64,000 nt of DNA from Dactylonectria macrodidyma (taxonomy: Eukaryota; Ascomycota; Sordariomycetes; Hypocreales; Nectriaceae), in NCBI GenBank assembly GCA_020744425.1, contig JAGMUV010000021.1:496001-560000 (forward strand), in the 5' to 3' direction. This document shows, one piece after another, positions 20,130-31,483 of the stretch. The notes beneath the pieces were generated by a model. That model was not told the DNA's origin, did not search any database, and saw nothing but the letters and a program-made list of their open reading frames with translations. Numbering within the stretch: the first letter of the stretch is position 1; the number at the start of each line of letters is the position of its first letter. A program made the translations under genes and the position numbers.

Positions 20130-21110
20130 GACAAATTAGTAAGGGAAATACAGCCAGCTGTGTCCTCGTGACTGACCTTGTCGTCCACTATAGGGATAGC
20201 CTTGAGAGCGTTGAATTCGAGGCTGCCAGCAGCCGTGTTGTCCTTCTCTTTCAGCTTGACGAGGGATGTATGTAAGCCACAGCTACGGCGGGCTGTTCCT
20301 GTGACCCCGTGACCTAGCTGACGGAGCCGGCGAAAGAGGTCGTTAGAAGAGAATAGGTTATCAAGAAATATGTGGTATCTGGAATCCGGCAGCAGATTTA
20401 CGAGGACAACAACTACGGCTTGGGTCGGGTCCAGATAGACCGCCCTCTCTTGTATCTACCGCCGGCTTTTCTGTAGCCAGGGCACTTGCCGTGGCCGGCG
20501 AGCCGGCCGGTGCCGAATCCACCGTAGGAAATAGCCCTGTTGGGCCACAACCCACACTTTGAAGCCTGTTGGCGTTGGTTTATTAGGGACGGTTGTAGTC
20601 TCGAGAGACCGGCTGAGGAAGCGGATCATACACTCATCTGTAGCGATAGAGGTGCCCGGGCTGAAGAAACGGGTGGACGTCTGCTGTATGTGCTCAGACC
20701 AGGCGTTGACCCAGCTGTAGGTTCCGTCGAGGAAGGTCACGTGGGCCCCTGATCGATGGTTGTGAAGTCAAAGAGACGAAGATACCGTGATAAAAGCTGG
20801 AAGCGGTTATAAGGCATCCAATTCATTATTGGACGTAAGGAACACCAAGACTTCGCCTGGGAAACCTTCCAATAGTCCTTGATCTTCGGCTCCCTATGAA
20901 TTTGCATATATATCAAGATCGCGAGCCATGTGTAGAATTCGGCAACGGAGGTCGGCTTCCAAGTCAACAGCCGCGACTGCGGCTTCAATCTGCGGCTTCC
21001 AGCCTCATGCTGCTGCAATAGGTGACTGACCCAGCTGTTAGTATAGCCGACCCAGCTTTCTACTAGGGAAACAGGTAGGAATTCCACCAGCCGGCACTGA
21101 CTGGTTAGTA
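20130..21110 (-). pseudogene. piggyBac-like transposase (DDE_Tnp_1_7), broken
   Basis: Three minus-strand segments in different frames form one protein. First, RLVEFLPVSLVESWVGYTNS through the N-terminal conserved region (20737-21130). Second, VTFLDGTYSWVNAWSEH and ATDECMIRFLSRS, with the first catalytic Asp (20456-20740). Third, DPTQAVVVVLVNLLPDSRYH and IFLDNLFSSNDLFRRL, with the second catalytic Asp, ending near KAIPIVDD (about 20170-20430). Two frameshifts, near 20740 and 20450, inactivate it. TTAA-flanked ends were not located. Confidence 0.78.
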
Positions 21111-21376
21111 AGGACCGTTTCGGAGCATAGCAAAATTCTCACTGTGTAGAGTGGAATCCGGTAGGTCTCTGCAATGGCTCCTGCTGTCAAGATTTTCCCG
21201 ACCCCAGGAAACCCGCTAGGAGGATGTCAGTAAATTAGAGTGGCCTGCGTTGGGGGAAACGGGATGAAGAACAGCATTGAAAGACGAAAATTCGAGCTGT
21301 ACCTGTCAGACGAACAGGTCTGAAATGTCGGATAGGGCTATGATTTAGGTTTCCTAGGTTCAAACTCAACCACCTA

Positions 21377-21474
21377 GATCCCCGGCTTCCAACGGGGGTC
21401 ACCCGCCGAGATCACCGGCGTCTAATGGAATCATCAGCCGATATCCCCGGGGACTAACGGAGTCAACGGACCGA
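21377..21474. repeat. Three imperfect ~33-bp tandem repeats
   Basis: Units start gatccccggcttcc, gatcaccggcgtct and tatccccggggact, each ending in a ccga-like block. G/C-rich and probably non-coding; function unknown. Confidence 0.55.
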
Positions 21475-22144
21475 GGGCCCTAGATCAGACTGATCCCTAG
21501 GGATAAAATAGCTAGCTTTTTCCTTCCTAGATAAACGAAAAGGATAAGATCTTCCATCGTCATCAAGCTGTTCCCACCAACCCATCTTATTTGATAGTAC
21601 CTAGTGTTTTTCTGGCTGACTGACATAGTGAAAGAGAGCAACCCATTGGTGCTTGACTTTGACATATTGACCTAGGATGAGCAGGTAGGTAGAATGGGCT
21701 TCAACCTTGTTTACGACCAGATAGTTTTGTATGCATGGCAACACTGGGCTGACATGCTTCCAGAATGTCCGAAAAAGGAAGACGATTGAGGCGACTCCCG
21801 ATGAGTCGAGTTCGGATCGATCCCAAATTCTAGCAAGACTTTTGTGGTGTCAGTTCTGTCGTTCCCACCACACACGGAATGGAACAAATGGCTGAGGACG
21901 GGCAGACTGCCCCTTATGGGGAGCATTGTCGTAGATGAAAATGCGAGCTGTCTTGTTCGGTCAAAGTCTCGCATCCCTTCTAGACTTGGACGAAGATGAT
22001 CTCGGATGAACAAAGAGAAGTTCCGGGTGACTACAATGGCATCATGCCGTAGGAGGCTGTTGCAAAATAGATGCTCTGCGAGGAGGATATGTTGTACGAC
22101 CCTCGGAAAAGCTGTAGCGGAATGTCCAGTACGAGAATTTGCAG
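21475..22144. other. Low-content region with possible ankyrin scrap
   Basis: A minus-strand ORF (21711-22190) contains TTKVLLEFGIDPNS, which resembles one ankyrin repeat, but nothing around it supports a gene. Otherwise nothing recognisable. Confidence 0.3.
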
Positions 22145-25100
22145 TCGTGGCTTGCTGTCCGGCGTTGGGGATAACCCCAGTAGACATCATCGCGACGAGG
22201 GAGTTTGATGATGCTGGGAATCAACCGTGCTCAGGACTTAGGCCATGCAATGGACGTTTTGACGCTGGGAACTACTGTGGGACGATGCTGCGAACTCAGG
22301 GGGTGCGCGGAGGTACGTGTCGGGGTGAGATTGTGGACCTAGCGCGAGGGATGGAGATAACGTCCGAGGCTGTATTCCCGGCCCTCTTGGATAGAGGTCG
22401 TTCAAGGTTGTGGAGTTGGTGTTGCATGCAACACCGGACCTGGAAACCCAACCCTGCCGTTAGCTGATCGTTATATAGGCACTAGCATCCAGAGTGGAGC
22501 AAGGGTGTATAGAGCTATGGACGATTCCAGCGCTCATCATAAATCAACTCAATCAATCAACCCAGCCGATTACTCGCTTTGTGACGGGAGCGTCTGGAGT
22601 GCTGGACCCAGGGTGGGGTCAATACGTAACTAGGACGCACGGGGCAGGCCACAGGGACTATCAACGCGTCTACGCGTCTACGCGCCTGCCCGCTTTCTCT
22701 TTCCTCTTCATCGTAGTATTCTCGCAATACAGTGGCATTACCTCTTGAGTTGATCTCATCTGGCCCGTGACACGCTTCAATCAAATCAATTCCAGCGATT
22801 TGCAAGCTGGAATGATTTGATAAAGTTGATATGTGCTATACTACATCTGAACTATCCAAAAAGATTAACATGTCCTGCCCTGCGCCGGTCCTCCCTGTAC
22901 AAGATGGTCACAGATAGGTGATACTTCTTGCCCCCATATAACGTCGTAGCTTGATTGGTACCCACTATAGCTGGCTAACTCACACCAAACCCTGGGCCGG
23001 CTGACATGCTCTGCTACCGCGACAAGATGCCGGACTCGCCAGCGGTCTCTTCACCGGTGAGTCTTCTGCCGGAGATTTCAACGCCTTGCCCCACGCCACT
23101 CTTTCCTGCGTCCTCGCGACTCTCACAACCAAGGACTGTGCTCCAGCAACTCGAGGAGGCTGCCGTCGGAGAGCTGCCTGCTAACCCGACTATTGAGGAT
23201 CTACCGAAGGTCGTCCGGAAGAACCGTCGCTTCGTCTAAGAAGCTTCACTAGCTCGGAAGGGTGCAAAAGGCAGAAAAAGTTGGATCAGATCACACGGCA
23301 CGTTCTTCGTCGAATTGAATCACTAGGATCAGCTAATTGGTCATGTGTGGTGCTGCAGTCGATGAGACACGAAGGGTCCACGGGAATTTTTCTCAGTACA
23401 AGCTACATCTTCTACAGCAGATTATCTTCGGAAGTATGTATTCGTCCCCTACACTGACATACTGTATCCATCTACTGACTTGCGCAGAGCTCACCGGATC
23501 ACCCCAGCGAGCCGATCTGCTCGCTCCCTACTCGTCAGAAGGCGTCAACACAGTCAGGCAACTGAAACAGATAATTATTATGCAGCCTTAGGGATGTTCG
23601 CTTAGAGTTGACACACGCAACCCAACAATGTGCTTGACTTGCCCGCCACCAGTACTCTCATTTTTTGACAAAATTATCGTGTTCATCACAGAAAAGATGT
23701 CGAAACTCGCGGGCAAAGGTGTAGAAAGTAGTGGAACATCAGATCTGGGCCGCGCAGCATTCGGCCAAGATCAAAGAGGCAAGGGTACAAGACCTCGACG
23801 GCAAATCAAGTGCGATCGAATCACTCAGAACGGCGAATCGCGACTTGGCTCCTCGGGACTTTCCAAGATTGTACGGGAGCGAGAATCCCGAAGGACACGA
23901 AAGACCTACAAGGCCAACGTCCAATCATATTTTGCCGTAACCGATATGGATGTCAGCCGCAACGCTAACCTGAATCTTAACCTCGTGCCGAAAAGACCTG
24001 ATGCTAAGTGGCCACAGGAGACGCATTGGGATGTTGACATGTGATTCAACCTGCTGAACCTAACGTCGCGCAACCGCATCCTGTCCATTGGCGAGGACAG
24101 TAGCCGAGGGCATGGCGACGATGCCGCCCGGGTTGTTGCGGCTGAGCAGGGCCTGCCCCCGAGGCCATGCCTTACTTAGTTCCTGTTATTTTCCATCCCC
24201 TACATCGGAGCTCGCCAGATCTGTACCGTCCACCGATGCCACAAGAGTCAAGTCCTGCGAGAAGGTTACTAAGTTAACCCAGTCGCTATAGCCCTTAATT
24301 TCCTGCATACAATTGCCGTATGTTTAATAATCCGCCTGATGCTGCAGGGATGCTGTAGTAATAAGAAGTTGAGTAATCATATGTATGTGGCCGATGGAAT
24401 GCTTAGATAAGCCCTAGGAGGCAACTTCCCGCATGGATTGAAAGACCAGGTTCATGTTATAGCAAGTAGGCCCCAATTTGGTTCCGTCGTTGAACTGCTA
24501 AATTAAACCAAACTCTCTATATCTTACCTCAGATTCTCTTTTTATTATTCTCACGCTAAAACCCCCACAATACGAACCGTCGCCTTATTCGCGCCATTTT
24601 TGTCTCTTGCACATGTCTCTGTTGATCCCCACATGCCGACCTTGGAATGGGATTCGTTCGGTGTCGCATAGGTGCGTGTGTGCATATTCTGCAGCTGCAC
24701 ATCCTCTAGCGGGGCGTTTAGAGACGTAGACTCCACGAGAATCATGAAGGCGGTGGGGTATCCGGACATTAACGTCAAGTGCGAAACAGGGCGGAAGGGA
24801 TTGATATCAAAGGGGGCGCGTTAACGATACACAGCGTAAGGTTCGTCGTGGCGGGTCGAATTGAGGAGCCAGACCTGGAGGATGAATCCGATGATTTTAG
24901 GCACATGAATGAATCAGTGGCGCGGAGCCGCACCCAAGTTGCTAGGCACGGGGTGATGGCGCTGGCCGGACTAGGCACCGAGCCTTCTCTCTTTTCTAGC
25001 GCTGATCCCTGTGCGACAGTGACTCGCGCCGCCCCAAACTCTAAAAGTTAGCTGCGCCAGAATTCATGTGTACGGTCGTCAGCTTAGAGGAGAATTTGCG

Positions 25101-25330
25101 GGATGTGGAAACTGCATCTCACTTCTCCATATCGCACGCCCCTCTACCATATACAAGCTACGTCTTATCCGCCAGTTGGGCCGCATTGAGCCACACTTCT
25201 GCCATCTGAGTCCATAACGCCTCTTCGCTCTGCCTCTTTCTTAGTCTCTTATCCCCTTTACCCCGTGATGCGGAGCCTCGGAGATCGGGGCCCAGGCTTC
25301 GTGACTCGCGGCGCGACGAGCCTCTGCCCG
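22145..25330. repeat. Segmental duplication, copy A
   Basis: Two blocks here recur in the same order and orientation about 21 kb to the right. 22145-22530 matches 43240-43640 (shared run tcaaccgtgctcagga and ctgatcgt/atataggcactagcat). 23490-25330 matches 44850-46850 (shared run gccacaggagacgcattggg, and the cggagatcggggcccaggct end). The 960 bp between the blocks was not matched by eye. The copies differ by many C/T and G/A changes. Content includes WD40 relics near 24200-24300 (complement reads GYSDWVNLVTFSQD). No intact gene. Confidence 0.75.
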
Positions 25331-25670
25331 CATATACCGTACAGTGTGAAAAAGAGACGCCATCCCCCGTGAATATTCACAGGGATGTCTCTTTTTCAAA
25401 CTACTACAGCCTCTCACTGCATCAACCATCAGCTTTCCATGGAATCTTTACCAGGCCACCGGGGATTTATCTAAGTGGTTTGCCTTGCTTTAAGTTTTCT
25501 TCCCTTACCTAATTCCTTCACTTCGTTCATTTCATTTTATTATATTGGATCGGTTCCTGGCTCCACTTACACCCACCATCTCCGTCACCTCTTCACCACG
25601 AGCACAGAGTCGCCAGACGACCACATTTATTTCCCTACCTTATACTATCTCCACCGACTTGAACCACATC

Positions 25671-28013
25671 ATGGCTTCAAAACACCCCTTGCGGAGGTCC
25701 TGTGCCTTTTGCCGGGCAAGGAAGATCAAATGCTCCAATGAAACCATTTGTGAGGCTTGTCGTAGGCAGGGCGCCGATTGCATCTACGACTTCGAGCCCA
25801 CACGACCCAAGACTTGGAAGTTGAGCCAGCAGCCCACATCTGTTGGTTCTCCCAACTCCACTCCCCCAAGCACCGTCATGGAAGTGGTCGGAGCTCCAGG
25901 CGAGGTTGGAGACACTGTTGCCATGGCTCTTGAGCGGATATTCTTTGAGACCTTCACTCAGGAAGCTGACGGATCTGGGAGCAGCCCTTGGCAAGAACGC
26001 ATCGCAGCATACCATCGGGTTCTTCAGAATAGTCTCCGTGACCGGCCCGAAAGTGCGGCCACCAAGTTCAGTCCCAAGAATGTTAGGTACACTGGCATCC
26101 TCTCCCTCTTGACACAGGACATCGTTGGCCTCGTCGTGGATCAGTTCGGGTCTCTGGGGTGCCATCACGTTGAAAAAGGCGGTGCCCGTTTCTTCCTGTC
26201 TGGTCTGGCCAGCGACGATACCCAGACCATGTTCGACAACCCTCGCCTTGGCAGCAGCCCCCTATCAGAGTATGGACAACGACAGCAAAGGCAACTCATC
26301 GACGTCTGGTATTCGGTACACCCCCTATCGTTCCTTGTCTCCAAGACCCTGCTTCTACGAGAACTTCGCGACGGCACCCACGACGGGATCTTGCTTGCTA
26401 CGATGCTGGCCGACGCGAGCTTCAGCATTGGAGACGAATTCGCTATTGCCCGTGGCCATGTTCTCCTTCGATGGGCCATCGCCCAACTTCATACGAGACC
26501 TCTCAGACCAACACAAAACTCTCCCAACGGTGGCAGTTCAAGGATATCAACTAGGATTTTCAGCGGCATTTCCACGGCGCAAGCTCTCATGTTGCTGGCA
26601 TGGAACGCCATGTGCTCGTGCCAGCTACGTCGGGCAATCTGCTATATCGGACTCGCTGGCAAAATGGCCTCGGAGATCAAGGAACAGATATCAAATACAT
26701 CTGCCTCAATGATGTCCAGTCGCATCAATGGCATTGACGTGTTCGACGTTGAAAAGGAGATTGTTGCTTACCTCTACTGGACATCATATTCCCTCAGCTT
26801 GTGGGCATTTATCCAGATGGGTACCAGTCACTTTTCAGCATTACTGCCCACATCCCTTACGTCTATTTTCCTCCCCGTTACAGAGGCTTCGTCTGTTATG
26901 ATCCAGTTGGATCTCGTCTCCGAAAACTTCAGCACATTGCAGAAGCAGAAGAGTGTCCTCAGGGAGATGTGGCCACTAGCGCACATTGCTAATACTGTCG
27001 CTTACATCTTTGCGCTCTATCCCCAAGATTCGGACCCAACAGATGCACCAGCTACCAGCTTTTGGCAAGAAGCCCCCTTGCTCGCCCTGCAGCGGATACA
27101 GCAAGGGATGTCCTTGAAAGGCATTGCAAGTGTCTGCAGAGAGATCAATCTGGTGCTAATGGAGAGCATCCATATCCTCAATCGTCAAGTCACCGAGGCA
27201 ACATCACAAAGCCTTGTCCTCGTTGTCTATCATGCCATGGCTATACAATTCCTCTTCCCTAAGCCACAGCCGATGCAACCTGAGGAAGTAGTTACGGCCG
27301 AAGCCATTGATCGCTTCAGCTCATTCTCGGAAGATATACTTCAGCTCTTTGCGGTCACTGTTGAACAACCACCCGATTTGTTTGGCCTCACTCCATCGCT
27401 CCGCGGATCGTTCCCGGACGTCTTCTGCATGGCTCTTGACACCTGTGCTCGGGGCTTGAAGTCCATCCACAGAAAGTTTCATCCCAACGACACTTCTATG
27501 ATTCAGCTATATGAGAGCACGCTTCCCATGCTGACAAGACGCCTCTACGATATGAGTCAGAACGAGTTTCTCAACCAAGGCAACTTGATCCGCCATGTTA
27601 GGAGGAGCTTGAAGGCGTGCGTGCGAATGACGGGCGCACCATCGGACGCTGACCTTTCTTGCTCCTCTGGCTCCTCTGGCTCCTCATCTCCAGAGCGCAA
27701 CTACATGAGGCCAGTCTCCGATTCTCCCCAGCGAAGTCCCCACGGCCTTGCTGCTTCACACCCGGGACATATATCCTCCATCCTTAGCATCGCTATACAT
27801 TCGTCATCGTCTTACGGGTGTGCTGGCGATGATTCAGACATGGCCTCATCTATGCCGTCATTCTCATCTCGGTCATCGTATGGAATCTCGAGTACGAACT
27901 CATTTACGCCTTTCGATGGTCTTGGGGAACCTGATTGGCAACTAACTGGCATGATGTTTAACGACGTCCTGGACCCCAATGCTCTAGGGCTCCAACCGGA
28001 GAGCATCACATAA
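25671..28013 (+). CDS. Zn2Cys6 fungal transcription factor
   Basis: 780 aa from the ATG at 25671, chosen because it sits just before the zinc cluster; an in-frame ATG at 25545 would add 42 residues without a recognisable domain. The binuclear cluster is complete: C11, C14, C21, C27, C30 and C37 (CAFCRARKIKC, then CEACRRQGADC). It is followed by a linker and a middle-homology (Fungal_trans-like) region, with ISTAQALMLLAWNAM near residue 300 and the YLYWTSYSLSLW block. The tail is rich in Ser/Pro and probably disordered. It would bind CGG-type sites in the nucleus; targets unknown. After the stop, another frame is open to 28171 and reads protein-like (NAWRPQMPTIMDFDMTG), so a one-base indel near the C-terminus or a differing gene end is possible. 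Confidence 0.9.
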   Translation: MASKHPLRRSCAFCRARKIKCSNETICEACRRQGADCIYDFEPTRPKTWKLSQQPTSVGSPNSTPPSTVMEVVGAPGEVGDTVAMALERIFFETFTQEADGSGSSPWQERIAAYHRVLQNSLRDRPESAATKFSPKNVRYTGILSLLTQDIVGLVVDQFGSLGCHHVEKGGARFFLSGLASDDTQTMFDNPRLGSSPLSEYGQRQQRQLIDVWYSVHPLSFLVSKTLLLRELRDGTHDGILLATMLADASFSIGDEFAIARGHVLLRWAIAQLHTRPLRPTQNSPNGGSSRISTRIFSGISTAQALMLLAWNAMCSCQLRRAICYIGLAGKMASEIKEQISNTSASMMSSRINGIDVFDVEKEIVAYLYWTSYSLSLWAFIQMGTSHFSALLPTSLTSIFLPVTEASSVMIQLDLVSENFSTLQKQKSVLREMWPLAHIANTVAYIFALYPQDSDPTDAPATSFWQEAPLLALQRIQQGMSLKGIASVCREINLVLMESIHILNRQVTEATSQSLVLVVYHAMAIQFLFPKPQPMQPEEVVTAEAIDRFSSFSEDILQLFAVTVEQPPDLFGLTPSLRGSFPDVFCMALDTCARGLKSIHRKFHPNDTSMIQLYESTLPMLTRRLYDMSQNEFLNQGNLIRHVRRSLKACVRMTGAPSDADLSCSSGSSGSSSPERNYMRPVSDSPQRSPHGLAASHPGHISSILSIAIHSSSSYGCAGDDSDMASSMPSFSSRSSYGISSTNSFTPFDGLGEPDWQLTGMMFNDVLDPNALGLQPESIT

Positions 28014-28171
28014 GCATTGCCGAGATTGTGAGTTTACAGAACGCATGGCGCCCTCAGATGCCCACAATAATGGACTTCGACATGACAGGCCCTGTCCAGT
28101 GTGGGCAGTGGGACTGGCCTGATCCCAACATGGACGCAGCCACAGCAGGTTCCGACATGGATTCCGTTTAA
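28014..28171 (+). other. Possible frameshifted C-terminal extension of the Zn2Cys6 factor
   Basis: Starting at 28013 in the +2 frame, codons remain open for 52 residues up to TAA at 28169-28171, with an acidic, Trp-containing tail (QWDWPDPNMDAATAGSD). Composition fits the end of an activator. No standard donor site was found that would splice it to the upstream frame, so a one-base indel is the simplest link. Confidence 0.4.
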
Positions 28172-31100
28172 TATTACTTCGATTGAAACAGCAAGCGACC
28201 CGTGTGATCTTCCATGATTGACAAGACAAAATAAAGCCATGGGCAGTAGTATGCCTCGTCGTCGACCGGATCCAGGATTGACATCAGGTACTGTGTATGC
28301 CATTCTTCTGCATAGCTTCACTGAAGTCTTCAGGCCTGAGTCTGACTCATCGTGTTGCAATACTCCCAGTATACAAGGTACCAACTGGCCTGCCCCCAAT
28401 CGATGATGGTTCCACCACCTAAAGAAGAGCTTATTTGCAGTGCTTGGTTTTGAGGGTCCATTCTCCATCTTGTCACCACATCCAACGCCCTCGAATCGAA
28501 TGGCTCGCACCAGTCCAGCCATAATACAACGCAGAAACCGAAGAGGAAACCGAGCCAGGCCATTATCTCTCACTGGAAGAACTGGACACATTGGTTTATT
28601 GAGAACACCATAAGAGTTGCCTTTCAACGGGCACAAAGCGACTTCCAAAAAGGGAAAGGTCAGGTATGAGGGGCAAGCCAAAGAGGATCAACTCTACGCG
28701 TTGTCTCGACACCAGCGACACGGACATCAAGCGGGTGTCCCGGTCAATTCCGGTCCTTCTATAGGGCCTGCCCTTCTCATCGCTCAAGTTGTATAAAAGG
28801 GCGATTTACGTTGGTGATACCAGTGAAAACTGCATTGCTCATCACGTATAGTACAATTCAGGCTCAGCGTCAGTATTTTAGTGTTATGAAATTTCTGAAC
28901 TGATCCATTTTCTGACAGTGTGGCTATCTGCAACTTGCTTGCATATGTGCACATTTATTTTTTGATATGGTAGTCCCAAAAGGCGGCCCGGTCGGCTGGA
29001 TAGCCACAACCCCTGAGATGCTAGATTTGTCTAAAATTTGCCAATGAAGTCCATCGCTAGACTATGGCCAAACGCAACCTTAGGAACGGAATGATGAGTT
29101 GCTTCAAGGTGCGGAAAATGTGTCTCGAGGCCACTGGGGAAGCTAATGAATTCATCCTCGAAATAAACGACCTACCACCGACCATCTCGAGCCATAAGCG
29201 ATATATTTCTCCAATTTTCATTTTCTCAGGCCAGCTACTGGCCAATTTTGTAATTAATCGTACTGCACTTCCTTAGATCAACCATGTCGCTAACGGCGTT
29301 TTTCAGCCACGTAGCATGAACTCAACATCGCGTCATACTGCCGTAGTGCATATAATACGTAGCAGGTATTTGAATTTTGTGTCGTGGGTAAAAATTAAAT
29401 CTGAATTGCATTTGGATTATGTACTTCTAGCAGCCCGGCAGAATGTAAGTCGCGCGGCGGCGTATGAACTAAAGAACTAAGTTAGCCATACCGCAACTAC
29501 CCGCAATGTAGTATTCAGCTTTGTCGGCAATAATGTAATTTTTACTGGCTAATTTCCTATAAGCCGTATTTCGGTTTTTACTCACTTATTAAAGCTTGCC
29601 TAGTGCTCTAAAGTGTGTAGATATGCCTTAATAAGAGGACGGCTTAGAATCAGACATTGCGAGAAAGTATAGTAGCTAGCTTTATATGTAAGGCCACTGG
29701 GCTAAAGAAGTGTGCGCGTTTGGACACGTTCGCTACATATGTAAATAGGTAGAATTTTAGAGATCTAATATAAGAGTGGGTCTAATCTTAGACACTGGCT
29801 TTAATCTCCGAATAATTCTCATCTGAGTTCATATGACCGTATTTGTTGGATAGCATAGGTGACCACGATGATGACCCTGTAACGTGTGTATGTATTGTGT
29901 AGCTTCTCCTTAAGCTCCCGCCCCCTGAGGTCAGGGAGGTATAGCTGTTCCTAGCTTCCTAGTACGGTCTAGCCTAGCGAGGGCTCGGCGAGCCCTCCCC
30001 GATTCGGTCCCGAAAGACCACCTAGTCTCACGTGACCACCCTGCGCCTAGGTGTTCCAACATGGTCCAATTCAACAGTATTAGACTGAATGATATGCATC
30101 ACGTTTGCTAAAAGGTGGATTAGCCCTGAACTTCGTAGTAATTTCGGGAAACACATGTCCTGCAGATGACGATGTGATATGGTATGATAAGGTGGCGGCT
30201 TTCTGGATAGGCAAATTGCACATGTCTAGAGATGAAACGCCTTACAAAATGCCAATATCAAAGTAACTTTCCGGAGAGGCACATGCACATGCTTAAAATT
30301 GAACCCGCATATACGAGACGCCGATATCAAAGTAACTTTCCGGAGAGACACACGTGAGACGCTTAAACAGGGCTTTAGCCTATCATCAGCTTTGAGAATA
30401 ATAGCCCGAAGACTGCAACTAACGATTTACTTGCCCTTGCGTTATTGGGTCACTATGACGTTCCCATTGCATAGGGCTATGCTACAGCCTTGGAGGGATT
30501 TGTTTAGACTTGTCGGGTAAAGCGTTTAAGAGTTGTACAGTATCGAGCTGTTCTTTCCAAAACTTTCATTCTTGCTGAGCATCGAAGGCGTGACGCATCG
30601 GTGGCGCGCATAAAATTACGGGGTTCGGGTGAATCTACAGGCACTCGAGCCTTCATGCTAAGTAATTACATCAAGAGTTGTCCTGCAGCTGTTGAATTGG
30701 ACTGTATAGTCGTGCAGGCGAACAGAACAGGGTCTGTTTAGATAACTGCCACCGAGTCATTCAACCTGGCGGAATGAGTGCCTCAGCTGAGCCACCGCGC
30801 AGCGCCGGCAGCATCGTGGGACTGCTACCGCGGTTGGGGGCGATGTCAGGGGTCAGGTCTAGTGTTTGCAGGTATATTTGCTCGGCATCCATGCGTTTCC
30901 CAAGCATATTATTGCTCGCTCCTATGCTGAAGATACCGCTTGGCGTGCTCGTCTGGAGAGTATTCTCCAGGCACTAATGCAGTCTGCACATGTGACAAGT
31001 ACTGCATCCACACTCCCTTGTTCTCATGTTCTGGAAAGGAAAACGTTTCAGCTAGCTGCTGGATCACCGTTATATTACGCGAAGACTGTGAGAAGGCTCG

Positions 31101-31483
31101 GAAAGGGGTTTGACGGAAAGTATGTATGCCGGGCAGGGACGACTTCTTTTAAGGCCTTTGGTATTCTTCCTTCCCTTCTTAATAACTATAAGGGAGCTAT
31201 CCTTATAACCACAAGGCTTACCTATACGCTATTGGCGAATTGACCCCTCTGACGAAGCTTGAAGACATGGGGGACAGCTTGAAGATTTTAAGCTCCACCT
31301 CGCAGCGACAAAATCTCGACAGTTGTAAGAAAGTTTAGGCGACTAGTCCAAGAAAGTCGTTGACAATTCTTCGTGGATCCAGCTGCTGTTGGACTCGCAC
31401 AGCTGCTTCCTCTTGCTCTCCCGACTGCTGGAACCTTTCTAGTTTCAACAAGTTGGGCAGAATACATCCAGCTACACTAAGAA
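28172..31483. other. Gene-poor stretch
   Basis: About 3.3 kb without a supportable gene. It is A/T-rich in the middle (28900-29900). A G/C-rich block near 29930-30050 (gagggctcggcgagccctcc) resembles sequence near 54350 and may be retrotransposon debris. Short ORFs at 30774-31243 have no domain match. Confidence 0.5.
30234..30365. repeat. Tandem duplication of ~70 bp
   Basis: The run atatcaaagtaactttccgg occurs twice, starting near 30254 and 30326, within similar flanks (gaaacgcc.../gagacgcc... and ...gcttaaa). It is a local duplication of unknown role. Confidence 0.6.

Noticed and set aside
21711..22190. Ankyrin-type protein on the minus strand
   Set aside because: A single repeat-like stretch with no neighbours; noted only as a possible scrap.
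28034..28681. 215-codon minus-strand ORF downstream of the Zn2Cys6 gene
   Set aside because: No domain, antisense to the probable 3' region of the regulator, composition Cys/Gly/Arg-rich in a random-looking way.
30774..31243. Possible STAND N-terminal fragment (SAGSIVGLLPRLGAMSG)
   Set aside because: Only a few residues resemble the family and the second part starts without ATG; too weak.
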